A DNA stretch of 64,000 nucleotides, taken from Elysia crispata (Eukaryota > Mollusca > Gastropoda > Plakobranchidae). The stretch is taken from contig JAWDGP010007472.1 in NCBI GenBank assembly GCA_033675545.1, forward strand, positions 343,501 through 407,500, read 5' to 3'. Every line of letters begins with the position of its first letter. Positions within the stretch are counted from its first letter, which is position 1. A model generated the notes under the pieces. That model saw nothing but the letters and a program-made list of their open reading frames with translations, did not search any database and was not told where the DNA came from. Made by a program: the position numbers and the translations under genes. Positions 50,501 through 62,770 of the stretch are shown here, piece by piece.

Positions 50501-50897
50501 ATTTCTTAAGTTCTCTTTAATTTACATAAATTTATTCTGTTTTTTAGCACTATCATACAGATTACACAGGTGTCAAAAACCTTTGATCTGACCCATAATG
50601 AGGTTTAAGCTGGGACAGCATATTTAGCAATGAGTTGTCTGCAAGATCTATTTTGTTTCAGTCTCAATGAAGCCTCAAGATTAATTTATCTGTGGCTTTC
50701 ATTGTTGTACATGTATTACAATTTGAGATATATATCAAAACAAACATCTAGACGACAGTTTATAAGGGGGAGTCTTAGGGGTGTAAATTACTGTGGACTG
50801 CAATATGCTACTATCAAATGGTCAGCTTTGTACTATTCTTTTATCATTTCACAAAGTTTCTTTTCCACTTTGTTTTGATCTCTCTCTCTCTCTCTAG
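47597..50897. other. ABHD17 3' region, no gene seen
   Basis: AT-rich, with an AATAAA at 47807-47812 as the likely main transcript end. No supported coding block. Confidence 0.6.
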
Positions 50898-51051
50898 AAA
50901 TAAAGAAAGCAGTCAAACAACGTTAGAGGCTGAGACAGAGGAAGCTATATCTAAGGCTCTAAAGATGCAAGTGACTGAAAATAATGAAATAAGTAGTACA
51001 GAAAAATCAACCACAAACCTAGATCTAGCTCGAGACCAACAAATAACTTAA
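50898..51051 (+). CDS. possible acidic tail exon
   Basis: Follows a CT-rich acceptor (ctctctctctctag). From the acceptor, one base and then 50 codons are open: NKESSQTTLEAETEEAISKA and onward to LARDQQIT and TAA. A donor-like aaag/gtgtga follows at about 51060 and an acceptor-like ccctacag ends at 51238. The acceptor is phase 2, which matches the donor phase of ABHD17 exon 1, but that join would skip the catalytic Asp and His. It may be an alternative end of ABHD17, an exon of another gene, or chance. Confidence 0.35.
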
Positions 51052-51061
51052 TAAGACGAAA

Positions 51062-54000
51062 GGTGTGAAAACATAAGAACAGATGGAATGAACAGGGCTC
51101 TCTCTCTCTTTCATTTAGCAATTTTATGACCCTTGTCAGGAGCAGACTTGGTTGGGGAAAGAGTGAATTATTTTGTTTATGAAAACAATCTATCCTTATA
51201 CTGTTCTCACGTGTGTATTTTTTTTTTCTCCCTACAGGATATAATGCTAGAGACTAATGGATCTGATATACACAAATTAAAGATACCTCTTTCCTTTTTA
51301 TTTTCATTGCGAATTTCAATTCAACCCATTGTATCTTATGATTGTTAATAATATTACACATGGTGAAGTTGTGTTCTCAAGATCAAATCAATGATATGAT
51401 TTATGAGTATTTATTTGTTTTAAACAGAAACTTCATATGAGTGTAAAGGACTTTTTAAATACAATGTAATATTTTTTCCCCTTTTTCCAGTGTAATCGGT
51501 AACTCTGATTGATACATTGAATACCTTATAACACTGATACATACCTCTTAAAAGGCAGACTTTTGTGTATAATTCTTTCAAATTTAGGTCATTCAAAGTA
51601 TATGTGAAGGGTGGAAGGAACATGGTGAGCAAATGGATCAAGGAATTTATTAAAACATGCTAGAAGGGATGTAAAAAAGATGGTTGTGGGAGGGCACTTG
51701 ATTCCATTTACTCATAACATACATTGTATACATGCACTACAAAAAAAAAAAGAAGTACCAAAGTACTATCCCCATACTCTGAAGACTGTCGAGAGCACAT
51801 AAGGTAGGCCTATTGCTGATTGATAACCTATCTTAAAGAGTATCTGATTTTTTTTTTTTTTATGCTGTGAACCCTCCAAAGAGGAGCACATGGAAGTAAG
51901 TATGTGCAATAATTTGCGATATCTTGGAAAACAGGTTTTCCTTTAACCTTTTGAACTTCAACAATAGATGTGTGTTAGATTTTGTCCTCCAAAATTTCTT
52001 TCCTGGAAGAACATGGTTCAAATAATTAGAGCAGTGGTGATCTCAATGATCATACTAAACTGATTTCAGGCAACAGCAAATAATTATGTGTTACTGAGAT
52101 TGAAAAAAGGCTTACTTTTTTTTTATAATGAATGCATGCGTGATTTGAACCTTTTTTTTTGTTTATTAAATAGCTTTATCTAATTTGATGGATGAACCTG
52201 TAAATTTTAGTTGTTACTGTGCTATGTATATCTTTTCTTTTTTTTTATTTAATTACTCTGTTGCTAAACATATATGTAGTTGCAAGGCTACTTGATTTTT
52301 TTTTCTAATTGAATTTTTTTTTTGTGTGTGTGTAACATTAATTTTACTTATCTTTTTCTTTTTTTTTTGTCCATTGGCATCTGAATTTCACATTTTTGAA
52401 TTTTAAAGTTTGTATTTGTAAATGCTGTGTCAGTGTCTGGAATAGATATTCAAAGATTTATTTTTACCCACTGCATGAAAGAGTTGTATCAGAAAGTCAA
52501 TTCTTGTATGATTTCACACTGTAAGATGAAGAGGAATAAAACATCTTTATAGGTGATTTGATAACATATTTTTTGAATAACAATAGGTTTAGCTTGGAGA
52601 TTTACCCAGCTCTCAAGTTTATTACAGTTTACATGCATATTGTAGGGCAGATCAGTCATTGTTTGGGCACAGACTAGATACTTTTTACACTTAACACTTG
52701 AGAAATTGCAATTTGTATACACTTTATAACTTAAAAGGTTCTGATTTTTTTTCTCTCTGTCTTACAGTATATATCATTCAATTTCGATCTAAAAAATGTA
52801 ATCATAAAGCAGCACTCTTATCCAAGTCATTACTTACCCATGCTGTGATAGGCTGATAAATCTACCATTTTTCTCCATTTACCTGTATTGAATTTTAATT
52901 CTCACCAAAACACGCATTTCAAAATATTTCTGTGATTGACTTTTAAAATGTTCTGTGTATGCTATTAGCTTTCACATTAAACTTTGTGCTTAGTTTCCAA
53001 GGCGAAAAAACTAATCGTGATAAGCGGTTTTTTTGAGTGTGCTCTCTCTCTCTGTGAGTGAGTCTTATGTACCTAAAATTCTATTGCATCGTGGATACAA
53101 TGATGAACCGATTTTTCTTTTATTTCACAGGTTTGACTTTGACTCTAGTACTAGTTTGTTTTGTTCAGGCTTATTAAAATGCTTTGAAACTAAGTTGTTT
53201 TTAAGCTGAAATTGTTGAATTCATAACAGTATTTCAATAATTTACTTACTTCGTATATTAAGTCTAAATGGGTCAAAGGATACATGTATGATCTAATGCT
53301 TTCTTTTTTTTCCTTTTTGCTTCAATTGGAAGTAACTTAAGATACAGCTCTAGCGTACTCAGGTTTGATAAATCATGGGGAGTTTGTTCATATCTGAATT
53401 CATATGGGTGTGAGTGATGCTTGATGTCATTTGAATGTACAATAACTAGTTACTCTTACAGTGAATACATGGATACAGAATGTGATTGAATTTGAATCAA
53501 TACATGTAACTATATTAAAAATATGCACATGATCCAAAATATTGTATGTTGTCAGTGGAAAACTTGTTCAATGCACAGACATTAACTTCTTATTTTGTTT
53601 GTATTTTTTTCATTCAATCGTTGCACATATAATCATTGACACTTCAGCTATGACGCAAAGAAGAAAAAAAATATAGATATATTTACATGTACATGATTAG
53701 TTTTCATGTCAATACTTCATTTTATCATGTTTTGAAACCTTTTGATTTTTGTCTATGAGTGTGAATAAATTTACCTTTTGTTTATCATCTGATGTAACAA
53801 TGAAGATTTGTGGATCAAATAAAATAAATTATTCAGCATAAAGCTGTTGTTCTATTGTTCCAAATCGCTTTTTTTTTTTAACTATCAACAAATTATTTTG
53901 TTTATTAATTATTATCACTGTCGATGTATCCTTAAATTTAGCCTATGGCTGCTAGTGTCAATGAATAGGAGGTGGAGAGAATCTCACTAATCATCTCAAT

Positions 54001-57000
54001 TTCCTCACTTTGTCAGTAAAATAGGTTTGGTTTAGAGCCCTTTCAATTTCATAGGTGAAGGGCGTGAACAAATAACAACATTGTTTATTCTTCACCGAGC
54101 AGTATGCATTGAATGAGTAGTCTGAACATTTAAAAATAAAAAACTAACACTTTGTTTTCATAAGCTAGCAATGCATCTTTATCTTCTTCCTTTCAGTTTG
54201 ACTCTTGGTGTTGCCTAATAAATAATAAACACAAGGGGATTTTTAGAGAATAAATGTGAGGGAGCCAGGGATTTTCAGTCTAGTGTCGATTTTTAAGCTT
54301 ATTTAGCTATATATGTTTTCTGAAACAGCGAACATTTCTAAAGAGAAGGGCATTTACAGCTTCTTAAAATTTTTATTAGAAGCTGAGATATTGTCTTTCA
54401 AAGATGCATACCTACGGATACCCACTTTTGAGAAAATGGCCTTTAAAGTTTTGGTTCCTTTTTTTTTTGTCATTTTTTTTAACATTTCAACTCACAAAAC
54501 GACTGCATACCAATTACATGTAACACATGAAATCAAGTGGAATATGATTTATACAATAAGGTAAAGACAGAATAATATTAAAGTCTATTTCTTACATTTT
54601 TAGTGCTTTATAGCCTTTTAACAATTGTCAATATCTGCAGAATAAGCACCGCCTCTGTGTTAGCTCTTCAGTGCAATCACTTTCACTTTCAAGATCGCTA
54701 GTGTCAGTATCATCAAAGTCAAGTTAGAAGTACTATAATCTATCCCAGAATAATCATAAAGATGATCTGGGTAGTTCTGGTCTAGTGCATTGTTATCATT
54801 GATGCATTAAATTTATTTAATAGAGCAGCAACCCTGCGTCGCTCATCGTGAACAGTGACTATATCTAGAACTAGTTGTGTCAGATGCCTTTGCTCTGGGC
54901 TTCACAACTGATCACAAGCGCTTCGACAAAACAAAGGCTGTGATGTCTATTTTAAAGCAAATACAAATAATACGCTGATGGCAAATATAAATAATTTACA
55001 ATATTTATGAATGCTTTCTGTGCGAGATGACAAGTTATTTGAATATTTTTAAGTTCAAGTAAAGCCAGTGCAAAGTAGTCCCTATGTTTACCTCAATTTA
55101 GGGGAAATTTCTGCGTGCTCCAACAGAGGTAGCCTCACAAAAATGCAAAATAAACATATTAAACGTTCTTTTTTCAAATGTTTTATTCATAGAACATGAA
55201 GAAAAAGGTTATAGATTGCAGTTATGACCATAACTCCACATTGACCAAGAATCAATTTTTTTTCTTTTTAACGCTATTAATGTTACTCGAAATCAGTAGT
55301 TGTGACTTACAACTGAAAGCCCTCAGCTGCCTCATAAATGCTATCCTCTGAAAGTAATATCACTTTTTAGTCACAAATTGTATGCCTCATCTAAATATCA
55401 GACATTGAGCATTCACTTATTCTGTCTGTTTCACTGCATAGGCCTATGTGAATTAAACATCTTCAATTCAAATTTAGAATTTAATAAATTTCTGAGCTCT
55501 AGAACTTTGCTTTGAGGGACAATGGGGTGGTATATATAAGTCTGGAAGGAAACTAGAGATTTGCCAGTCTCTACTTAAAATTCTTTGAAGTTAATGTTTT
55601 AACAGGAAAATTTAAAAAAAAGTAAGGCTTTCTAAATCTATGATTGGCATCTGAAATAGTTACAACAGATTTGTGATACTGGTGGGAAAAGTGTTATATT
55701 TATTGAGATCTGAGTAAACCGTTTGTAAAGGATAGATCGTTTGTAAGAGGGATAAAAGAATTCAATATTTTTTATATCCTAGTATGAAGTTCTGTCATTA
55801 CGCTATGCACATACCAAAGGTTTATTCGGGACAAAGAGTTGAGCAATGGATTGGTGTCTCTGGGTTTTTTTCTTTTTTCTAAGGAAATTGGTCGATTGAA
55901 AATCTAAAGGAATAATACACTTTATGGACAGCAAAAAAAATGGAGTTCAAACAAGTAGCCATGACGTTTCTTGTCTTTATTTGTACAAAAAATTATTTAC
56001 AATTACATCAAAATTCATCTATATTTATAGGTAACTTTAAGTTTGATATTGTCGTAAGATCCCTGAAATTACACAGTTCCAATGACATAGAATGATTTAT
56101 CACTGCACCCTGAAATTAAAGAGATTAAACAAGATGGTTTGACACTTAACTCCTAGTTCCCATCGATTACCTTTGAAGTGGCAAATTTAATCTGAAGCAA
56201 CGATTGTCAATTTACAAGTTGTGTGAAGAAAAAAAAGATTGCTTTACCAGTACATGTAGTTTGAAACAGTACAATTTCACTGCTTTAAAATGTAGTGAGC
56301 TGCTTTCCAAGCACAGATACAAGCTCTAGTTAGAATGAAAGCCACAACCTCCAAATCATTGATGTGCAAACCATTCTGTTTCTATCATGCTACCCAACCC
56401 ATCAAGAAAGCAAATGGATACCTAAATTGTAAATCAAGGGATTGCTCCTCGTTTCTAGTGTGAACAGGTAAAATGACATTTTTTTTAAGCCTGATAAAAT
56501 AATTTACATTGCTTCACTATCTCTTTGACTCCTTTAAACATGTATATTTACAGTTACATGCATTTAAAAAATACTTTTTAAGTTCAAAATACTCAAATAT
56601 TTAACCTTTACCACCACTAGTTCTTTGTATCCATTTAAGCCACCTATGGGGCATGACATAGATTTTGATACTGTCACAAAGTGATAAAGTGAAGCATTAA
56701 AATAAATAAGGGTACATTTTAACAACAAGTAACGAATAAGCATACAAGATGCAGCACCTCTTTGCTGCATATATGGGTCCAGGGGACTCGCATGATTTTA
56801 CCCCACCCCCCAAAAAAAAAAAAAAGTTTGCAAAAAAATTAGTAAATAACTGAATTATTTTGTTGGTCATAACTATATGTATTGAAAGAAAAAATTATTG
56901 TTCAGGAATAAAAGAAGTCTTACTACTCAAATCAAGATAATGACACAATTCAAGACATTTTTCAAACAGCTCAACCTGAAATGCTCCACAAGAGGCAGTA

Positions 57001-58999
57001 AAGATCAGAATATTTATTAATTTTTTTCTGATGTCATTGACACATGGTTCATAGCAAGTTATCTATTGTTAATTCAATATTCCTCTTGTTTATAAATTTA
57101 TAGATATTGGTTAAGGAAAATCAATAAAACTAATACAACAAACATGTAATGATTTTGTGCGCACACACCTTCTTTGCCTAGAATGGTTGTTTTATTGAAA
57201 GCAATTTCGTGGGAAAGGTTTTATTTATTTCAAATTGGAGTATCCACCTTTAGCTATTTTTTTTTTTAAATCTTATACTCACTGAAAGAATTTGTAATAT
57301 AAATGAAAGTAATATGTCCAAAGTTGATTTTTCAGTTAATATCTACGAGACTTGTAAAGTGCACAATATTATGAAGCATACTTCATAAAAGTTTCTCATA
57401 ATTATGACTACTCTCATGATTTAACGGTAAATATACACATTTATGCCTCAACCTTTCAAAAACATACTAGAAATTGATTGTAAGCAACTAATAAGCTCAA
57501 TCATTAACATTATGCTATAAATACAATGCAGTCAGTAAGCATCTGCCAATGGCCTAACAAGCTGATTATCATTTGTTAGTGCGGTGTTCCCTCTGTTTAT
57601 TGAAATCAAACAACACACATTAAAGCAATTACAAAGAATATTAGGATATTAAAAACAAAGTGAAGATCTTAATTTGATTTCAGAGGTGTCTATTTAAAAT
57701 AGGATCAAACTTTGTTTTGCTGCCCTCTCATTTGTTGAAAAATTGTGAAAGGCTGCAAGTTTTGTTCTGAGGTATATCCATACCAACTTCCACTGCATAA
57801 GGGTAAAAAAAAATAAAAATGCATAGTGCCTTTACCCAACACTATTCATCTGCAGTCATTTTTTTTCAAAGGATAATCATGCTTCTAGCTTAAGTTGATC
57901 AATTCATTAGTGAAAAGCTAAGGTTATCTTAAATACAAGCTACAGAATAATGTTATAGTACATGCAAAAGATTTCTTTGCTTGACAATGTCTTTCATCCC
58001 AACTCCTGACAACAAACTACATGTATTTTTATTTAGTGTAAACTTGAAAAGAACCATTGTTTTTTTTTTTTAATTCTTATTGATAAATTGTATTGTTTTA
58101 GTCAAGGTCATTCAGAACTAGAAAAATATTTGACTTTGTTTAATATGATACCTTTTCAGACTGAAAAAACGAGATTCAGAAAATATTTGTTATTGAGTCC
58201 TATATCTCTCATTTCAAATTTATTGTTGACACAATAAACCCTGTCATAATGACATAGGCAAGACTTTCAAATTTATGCCTTTAAAATGAGAATTTCCATA
58301 CATCAGATAAAGGAATAATTGAGTAAAAAAAAAGAACATTAGAGATCATATAGATTTTGACTTATCACTTTGAATCTATGTACATTACATATTACTACAT
58401 GTAGGCTACATCTCTCTCCCTTTTTTTTTATGTAGTAAATAATATTTACACCATTGTCTATAGCAATGCAATGGTGGTCAACAAACAAATAGTCCTTTTT
58501 GCTAATCCATGCATGCACTACAAGTCCATTATCTTTACATAGCTTCTTTCTCTCTCCCTCAGGTGGGACCTGTTGCATGAACATATTTATTTTATCTGTT
58601 GTCAGTTGTCGCATGTTTAGGTATTTTATCAACAAACGTGTAAAGGATAAGAATTTGGGGGTGTTAAGGTGCATTAATAGTAGAATTCTTGTATTTTCAG
58701 AGCTATATAATTATATTCTACTGTACTTTTTTTTCACATAAATTATCTGAATTCTCTAAAACAATGTAGAATTTTTTTTTATATGAAGATTTCAACACAA
58801 AGTTATATAAGACTGGTTGCAAGTTATATTTCAACAGATGTAAGCAATTGATACTTCTTTTTTTTTGTGCTGCTTGTGAAAAACCATGTTAATCATAAAA
58901 TATGGTAGTGACAATCCATAACATTGTTATTGTATTAATATATGATAATTATGATCTTGAACATATACAAACCCTCACAACATCATCCATTTACAAGGT
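51062..58999. other. mostly gene-free stretch between ABHD17 and the GPCR gene
   Basis: AT-rich with poly-T runs. Paired AATAAA-type hexamers near 53764 and 53817-53826 could end a long transcript from the left; the right end is probably 3' UTR of the minus-strand GPCR. A decayed minus-strand coding fragment near 54628-54960 is noted separately. The open frame at 58339-58674 (minus) has no recognisable family. Confidence 0.5.
54628..54960 (-). pseudogene. decayed acidic coding fragment
   Basis: On the minus strand, pieces in shifting frames read DERRRVAALLNKFNAS, YPDHLYDYSGIDYSTS and then, one frame over, LDFDDTDTSDLESESD followed by CTEELTQRRCLF and a stop. A single-base loss would explain the break before LDFDD. 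It looks like a former acidic protein region, perhaps from a mobile element; the family is not recognised. Confidence 0.35.
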
Positions 59000-59755
59000 C
59001 TAAGAAGTGCTTGGAGCAAAGTGGACTTTAGGGTATCTTGTCTCACTCTCAGCAGACTCTCTAGGTTCAGGTTGTTTTAATTCAAATCCATCCTCTTCAT
59101 CACTGTCTATGTCCCCATCAGACATGCTGAAATCTATCTGACACCCCATTGCATCTCTGATGTCAGTGTAGAAAAGCCAAACAAAGGGAAAGACGGCAGC
59201 TTTAATCATGCGAACCCACCATGTCACTGTCAGAGTCTCACTGAACCGTGTGCAGTATGGATTGCTACATTCCAAACGCATCATGAGGACACGTACTATG
59301 CAGAAAGGTGCCTCTGCAAAGACTGAAAATAGGGTAACAACTGTTGTGACTGTCATGGATTCTCCCTTGGGTGTCAAGGGTTTGTAAAAACAACTCTTAG
59401 GACGCAAACAGTCTAAAAGTCCAGTGAAGGGAGCTAATATAAAGACACCAAGAGAAGGAGGGATAAATGATATCAGTTGAGTGGCAACAAAGAAATGGTC
59501 ATCCGTCTTGTATAAACAGCTACTGGGATCTTTTGCTTTGGCCAGAAAAGCACCAAAAAAAACAGGAAGCAGGAATAAGCAAGAAATAACCCAAGGGATG
59601 ACTAGCAAGACAATGGAGCCAAGAATCTGAGCCACTGGTTTGATTTTTCTTTGCCTTTTCTCAGTGTATACATATACAAATCGTTCAAATACTAAACTTA
59701 AAACAGCAAACAGGGCCACTGATGGTTGAAAATAGTTGGCAATAAAGTCCCATGC
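59000..59755 (-). CDS. orphan class A GPCR, coding exon 3 (TM3 to C-terminus)
   Basis: Begins after ttttgcag in phase 0 and gives residues 123-373. TM3 (about 127-152) ends in ERF, replacing DRY. TM4 is about 166-190, extracellular-loop-2 Cys at about 202, TM5 about 210-237, TM6 about 255-280 and TM7 about 298-319. TM6 has EAPF where CWxP is usual, and TM7 has FPFVWLFY where NPxxY is usual, so activation switches are atypical. The tail is acidic (DGDIDSDEEDG). A plasma-membrane receptor is implied; the ligand is unknown and I could not place the subfamily. Confidence 0.88.
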   Translation of the reverse strand, partial: AWDFIANYFQPSVALFAVLSLVFERFVYVYTEKRQRKIKPVAQILGSIVLLVIPWVISCLFLLPVFFGAFLAKAKDPSSCLYKTDDHFFVATQLISFIPPSLGVFILAPFTGLLDCLRPKSCFYKPLTPKGESMTVTTVVTLFSVFAEAPFCIVRVLMMRLECSNPYCTRFSETLTVTWWVRMIKAAVFPFVWLFYTDIRDAMGCQIDFSMSDGDIDSDEEDGFELKQPEPRESAESETRYPKVHFAPSTS

Positions 59756-60142
59756 CTGCAAAAAGAAAGAAAAATTAATGCTTTTCTCATAACTCTTCAA
59801 AAACCAACGAACACAAAGATATGAAATAGATGGCAGAGGAAGCTTATGTTAATTTTTCAACCATTAGAAAAAAGCACTAAGAAGAAAATATGGACTGACT
59901 TTTACCTTTGCCATGTAACTTGTTGAATTTCTTATCAGAACTTATAAATATGCTCTGTTGCATGTATTTTTATTGCACAAGCCAAAACTTTTAAAAACTA
60001 TTTTAAAATGCAAACATATATCATTTAACATTTCGAAACACTTCTGAGCGAGTAAAATTACTTGCAAAATTACTTCATGCAAACTAGACTAAGTATATAA
60101 AGATCGAAAATTTGTTGGAACACAACAGCCTCAAATACTCAC
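59756..60142 (-). other. GPCR intron 2
   Basis: A phase-0 intron of 387 bp from gtgagt to ttttgcag, placed just before TM3. Confidence 0.9.
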
Positions 60143-60433
60143 AATGGCAAGATTGCATGACACATCATTAGGGTTCAGGATGAAGTGAAGTTTTCCTGGT
60201 ATCACAAAGGCTCCCAAAAGCATGTTGACTAGAGCTACATTTACAATGAGGAGGTTTTTGGGTTGTGTCCTCAATATCTGCTTGCCTAAGATAAACACAA
60301 TGATAGCAATATGACTGCAAATGATCCAGATAGACAGACCCAAACGAACAATATTCAAGGCGTTCCATGATGTGTAAGCTCTTGGGGTCAGCTCCACGCC
60401 ATCATGGACGTCATCCCAGTCCACGGCAGCCAT
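60143..60433 (-). CDS. orphan class A GPCR, coding exon 2 (N-terminus to TM2)
   Basis: Ninety-seven codons, residues 26-122 of the assembled protein. The ATG at 60433 sits immediately after a strong acceptor (ttttctccag), so it is better read as an internal Met joined to exon 1 than as the start. An acidic extracellular stretch (VDWDDVHDGVE) precedes TM1 (about 53-75). TM2 (about 84-109) reads NVALVNML, lacking the common sodium-site Asp. Cys at about 118 is the TM3-side disulfide residue. Donor CCATT/gtgagt. Confidence 0.88.
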
Positions 60434-60485
60434 CTGGAGAAAAGAAGAGCTTGAAGGTTAACTTACTCCTCCTGCTGCTTCTTTA

Positions 60486-60520
60486 CACCCACCCACACCC
60501 ACACCCACACCCACACACAC
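60486..60520. repeat. (CCCACA)n/(CA)n repeat
   Basis: Short C-rich tandem repeat in the GPCR intron. Confidence 0.85.
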
Positions 60521-61375
60521 ACATCCACACATACAAGCTGAGAAATAAAATTATTGCAAACAAAAGCAACTGCTCAGTATTAGAATACCACAAACAGATC
60601 TATGTACACACACACGCGTTGTTGTAAGCTATGTAATCATTTAACTAATCTAGCAATGCAACGAGGAAAAAAATGTCCATAGGCTTACAGACTGGCTTTG
60701 AACCTGTGCAGTTATAGAACAGATCAGAATCTGAAGCCATGTAAACAGCGTTCTCTTTCTAAGGGAAAAAAAGTTGATTAAAAATCATTCTTTATGCTTC
60801 TCTCAACGTTCCTTATTTTTTATTGTTCGCTCCCCAAAACGAGCAATCTACCGCTTATTTCTCAGCACTCGATTGGTGAGAACATTAGTTATATGAAGAA
60901 CAGCACGTCAACTTAAGCATCGCTTCTGTCAAAGCTTAGTTGTCACAAAACTGTTTACTTTAGTATTTTAAACGGGAATGGCGCAACTAAAAGCTTTTGG
61001 CTTGGCATCTGTCGCATACAGTGAAGAGTAAGTTGCATTAAGACAGCAATCAGTTAGGATTTATTTTTCTCCCGTAAAGTGTAATAATGGTCAAATAATA
61101 GTTGTAATTAGCCGTTGCAAGAAGCAGGACTATAATACTTGAAAAAAATTGTAAAAGAAAAATACGAAAAGAAATGGAAACTGACAGATTTCGTAGCAGC
61201 CAAACAGTACCATCTGTCTAAACAGATAGTACTGCAGCCAAACCAAACTTGGCATGTCACATCTGTTTCTATTTCAGCTCATTACAGAAAACAAAACATA
61301 ATCACAATCAAACACACCACTACAGTGTGGCTGTCATCGTATATCGTATACGGTTTTCTTCACTCCTTTTATTTT

Positions 61376-61378
<3 letters not shown>

Positions 61379-61427
<49 letters not shown>
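61379..61427. repeat. (TA)n microsatellite
   Basis: About 24 TA units within the GPCR intron. Confidence 0.97.
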
Positions 61428-61429
<2 letters not shown>

Positions 61430-61689
61430 TGAGGAGAACAAAATGAGAAAAGACATTATTCTTCAGGACCCAACGCAGCTCCTGGAGATCCTGGTCTAAA
61501 TGATTCGAAGCCCGAATATTCAATTTTAAGTCGAGGGCTTGCTGGCACATTAGAATGTTTTATTTCGACGAGGCAATGATTAAGTTTCATGTTTGATGTG
61601 GCTCTGTGATTTCTTCACAACTATGTATGAATTTGAAACAAAGTTCGAACAATTGTATGATCGCATCATACATCAGAAGTGGAAGGCGA

Positions 61690-62468
61690 AATGTACTTAT
61701 TATTATTAAGGCCTTCCGCTAAGAGTGTCGTCCGACCTCGCAGCTTCGGCAGCCTTCTTTATGTCTGCGGTGAAGGTAGTCCATTCTTGTCTTCTTTTTG
61801 CAATCTTTCTTATTGTTTCCAGGTCTTTTTGTGATGTGAGAGAGATGCTCCGATTTTGCAGTATCTTGAGATCGTTATTGAGAGTCATTGGGAGTGTGGT
61901 GATCGGCCCACCCCTGGCTCGCTTGGCATTGTCGTGGAAATAGAATGCCATAGCTTTGTTGGCAGGAATCGATGGCTCTCGCCTAAGTACATGACCGAAC
62001 AGCCTCCACCTTGCTTGCAACACTTCCAAAGAAATTGGGGTTTGTTCACATTTTTTGTAGAGGGACTTATTTGAAATTTTTGTTGGGTATCGAATTCCCA
62101 GAACCCTGCGCAGCTGCTTTCGATGGAAAGAGTCCAACTTTTCTTCGTCTGTTTTGGTCAGTGCCCATGTGCCGCAATTGTATAACAGAACTGACCTCAC
62201 TAAGGTGTTATATAGCTTAATTCTTGTGCGCTGCTTGGTTTTGTCCGCTTTGTGCCATATCTGTTCCATCTTGTTCAATGCTATGTTTGATAGGTGTTTT
62301 CTATGTTCTATGTCTTCTTTACTGCCAAGCAGTGAACCCACTTTCTTTGATGTTTTCCATTCCTCTGAATGTTTTCTTACTGAGGTGTGCTCCGTTTTGT
62401 CTACATTGACTTTGAGTTTGTGAACTTTGAGTATTTCTTCTATTTTTTTCACATTCACAATGTACTTA
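61690..62468 (-). mobile_element. 5'-truncated non-LTR retrotransposon with target duplication
   Basis: The insert (61700-62458) is flanked by AATGTACTTA at 61690-61699 and again at 62459-62468, a 10-bp target-site duplication. On the minus strand an intact frame of about 250 codons covers the RT C-terminal region, including KLKVNVDKTEH, SVLLYNCGTWAL, FHRKQLRRVLGI and RLFGHVLRR. The 3' end stops shortly after the stop codon in a short (TAA) tail, as in RTE-like and related elements. The uninterrupted frame suggests a fairly recent insertion, though it cannot move itself. Confidence 0.88.
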
Positions 62469-62687
62469 GCATGTAAAAATTATAAACGTTAAAGGGAAGA
62501 ATGGTGATTCATTTGAATAATAATATGAATAATAATTTTTTTTAAAAATGGTTACAGTCCGACAACATTAAATGTTAAGTGTTCTATCGCAAAAAAAAGT
62601 GATTTTTTTTTTATATCTCTTTCACTGACTGGAATGCTGAATCGATACAAGCATCTCATGGAAATGATTATCTTCAATGTAACTAAC

Positions 62688-62762
62688 CTGACTGAAGTCG
62701 AACAACGATCCTCTGGCTGCCAGGAATGGATCGGGGCTGTTCAACGCAGACTTGTTGGTCAT
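62688..62762 (-). CDS. orphan class A GPCR, coding exon 1 (N-terminal 25 residues)
   Basis: A short exon not visible as a long open frame. It runs from ATG at 62762 to CAG before gttagt, 25 codons ending exactly in phase 0, and joins in frame to the phase-0 exon 2. It encodes MTNKSALNSPDPFLAARGSL and FDFSQ, including an N-glycosylation sequon at Asn3. An acceptor (tacgttcag) ends at 62771, so at least one more 5' UTR exon lies upstream on the minus strand, towards the right edge. Inferred from splice signals and frame. Confidence 0.7.
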
Positions 62763-62770
62763 CACGAATG

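Larger units (their letters stand above)
60434..62687 (-). other. GPCR intron 1 containing a retrotransposon
   Basis: A phase-0 intron of about 2.25 kb from gttagt to ttctccag. Inside are a (TA)n run (61379-61427), a CCCACA/CA repeat (60486-60520) and the non-LTR insertion at 61700-62458. Confidence 0.75.

Noticed and set aside
58339..58674. Minus-strand open frame of 111 residues
   Set aside because: No recognisable family, no splice or start context, and it lies in the likely 3' UTR of the GPCR.
60486..60520. Tandem CCCACA units considered as a CRISPR-like or regulatory array
   Set aside because: Simple microsatellite without spacers, in an animal intron.
61725..62423. Several plus-strand open frames of 60-90 residues
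   Set aside because: They are shadows of the minus-strand retrotransposon RT frame.
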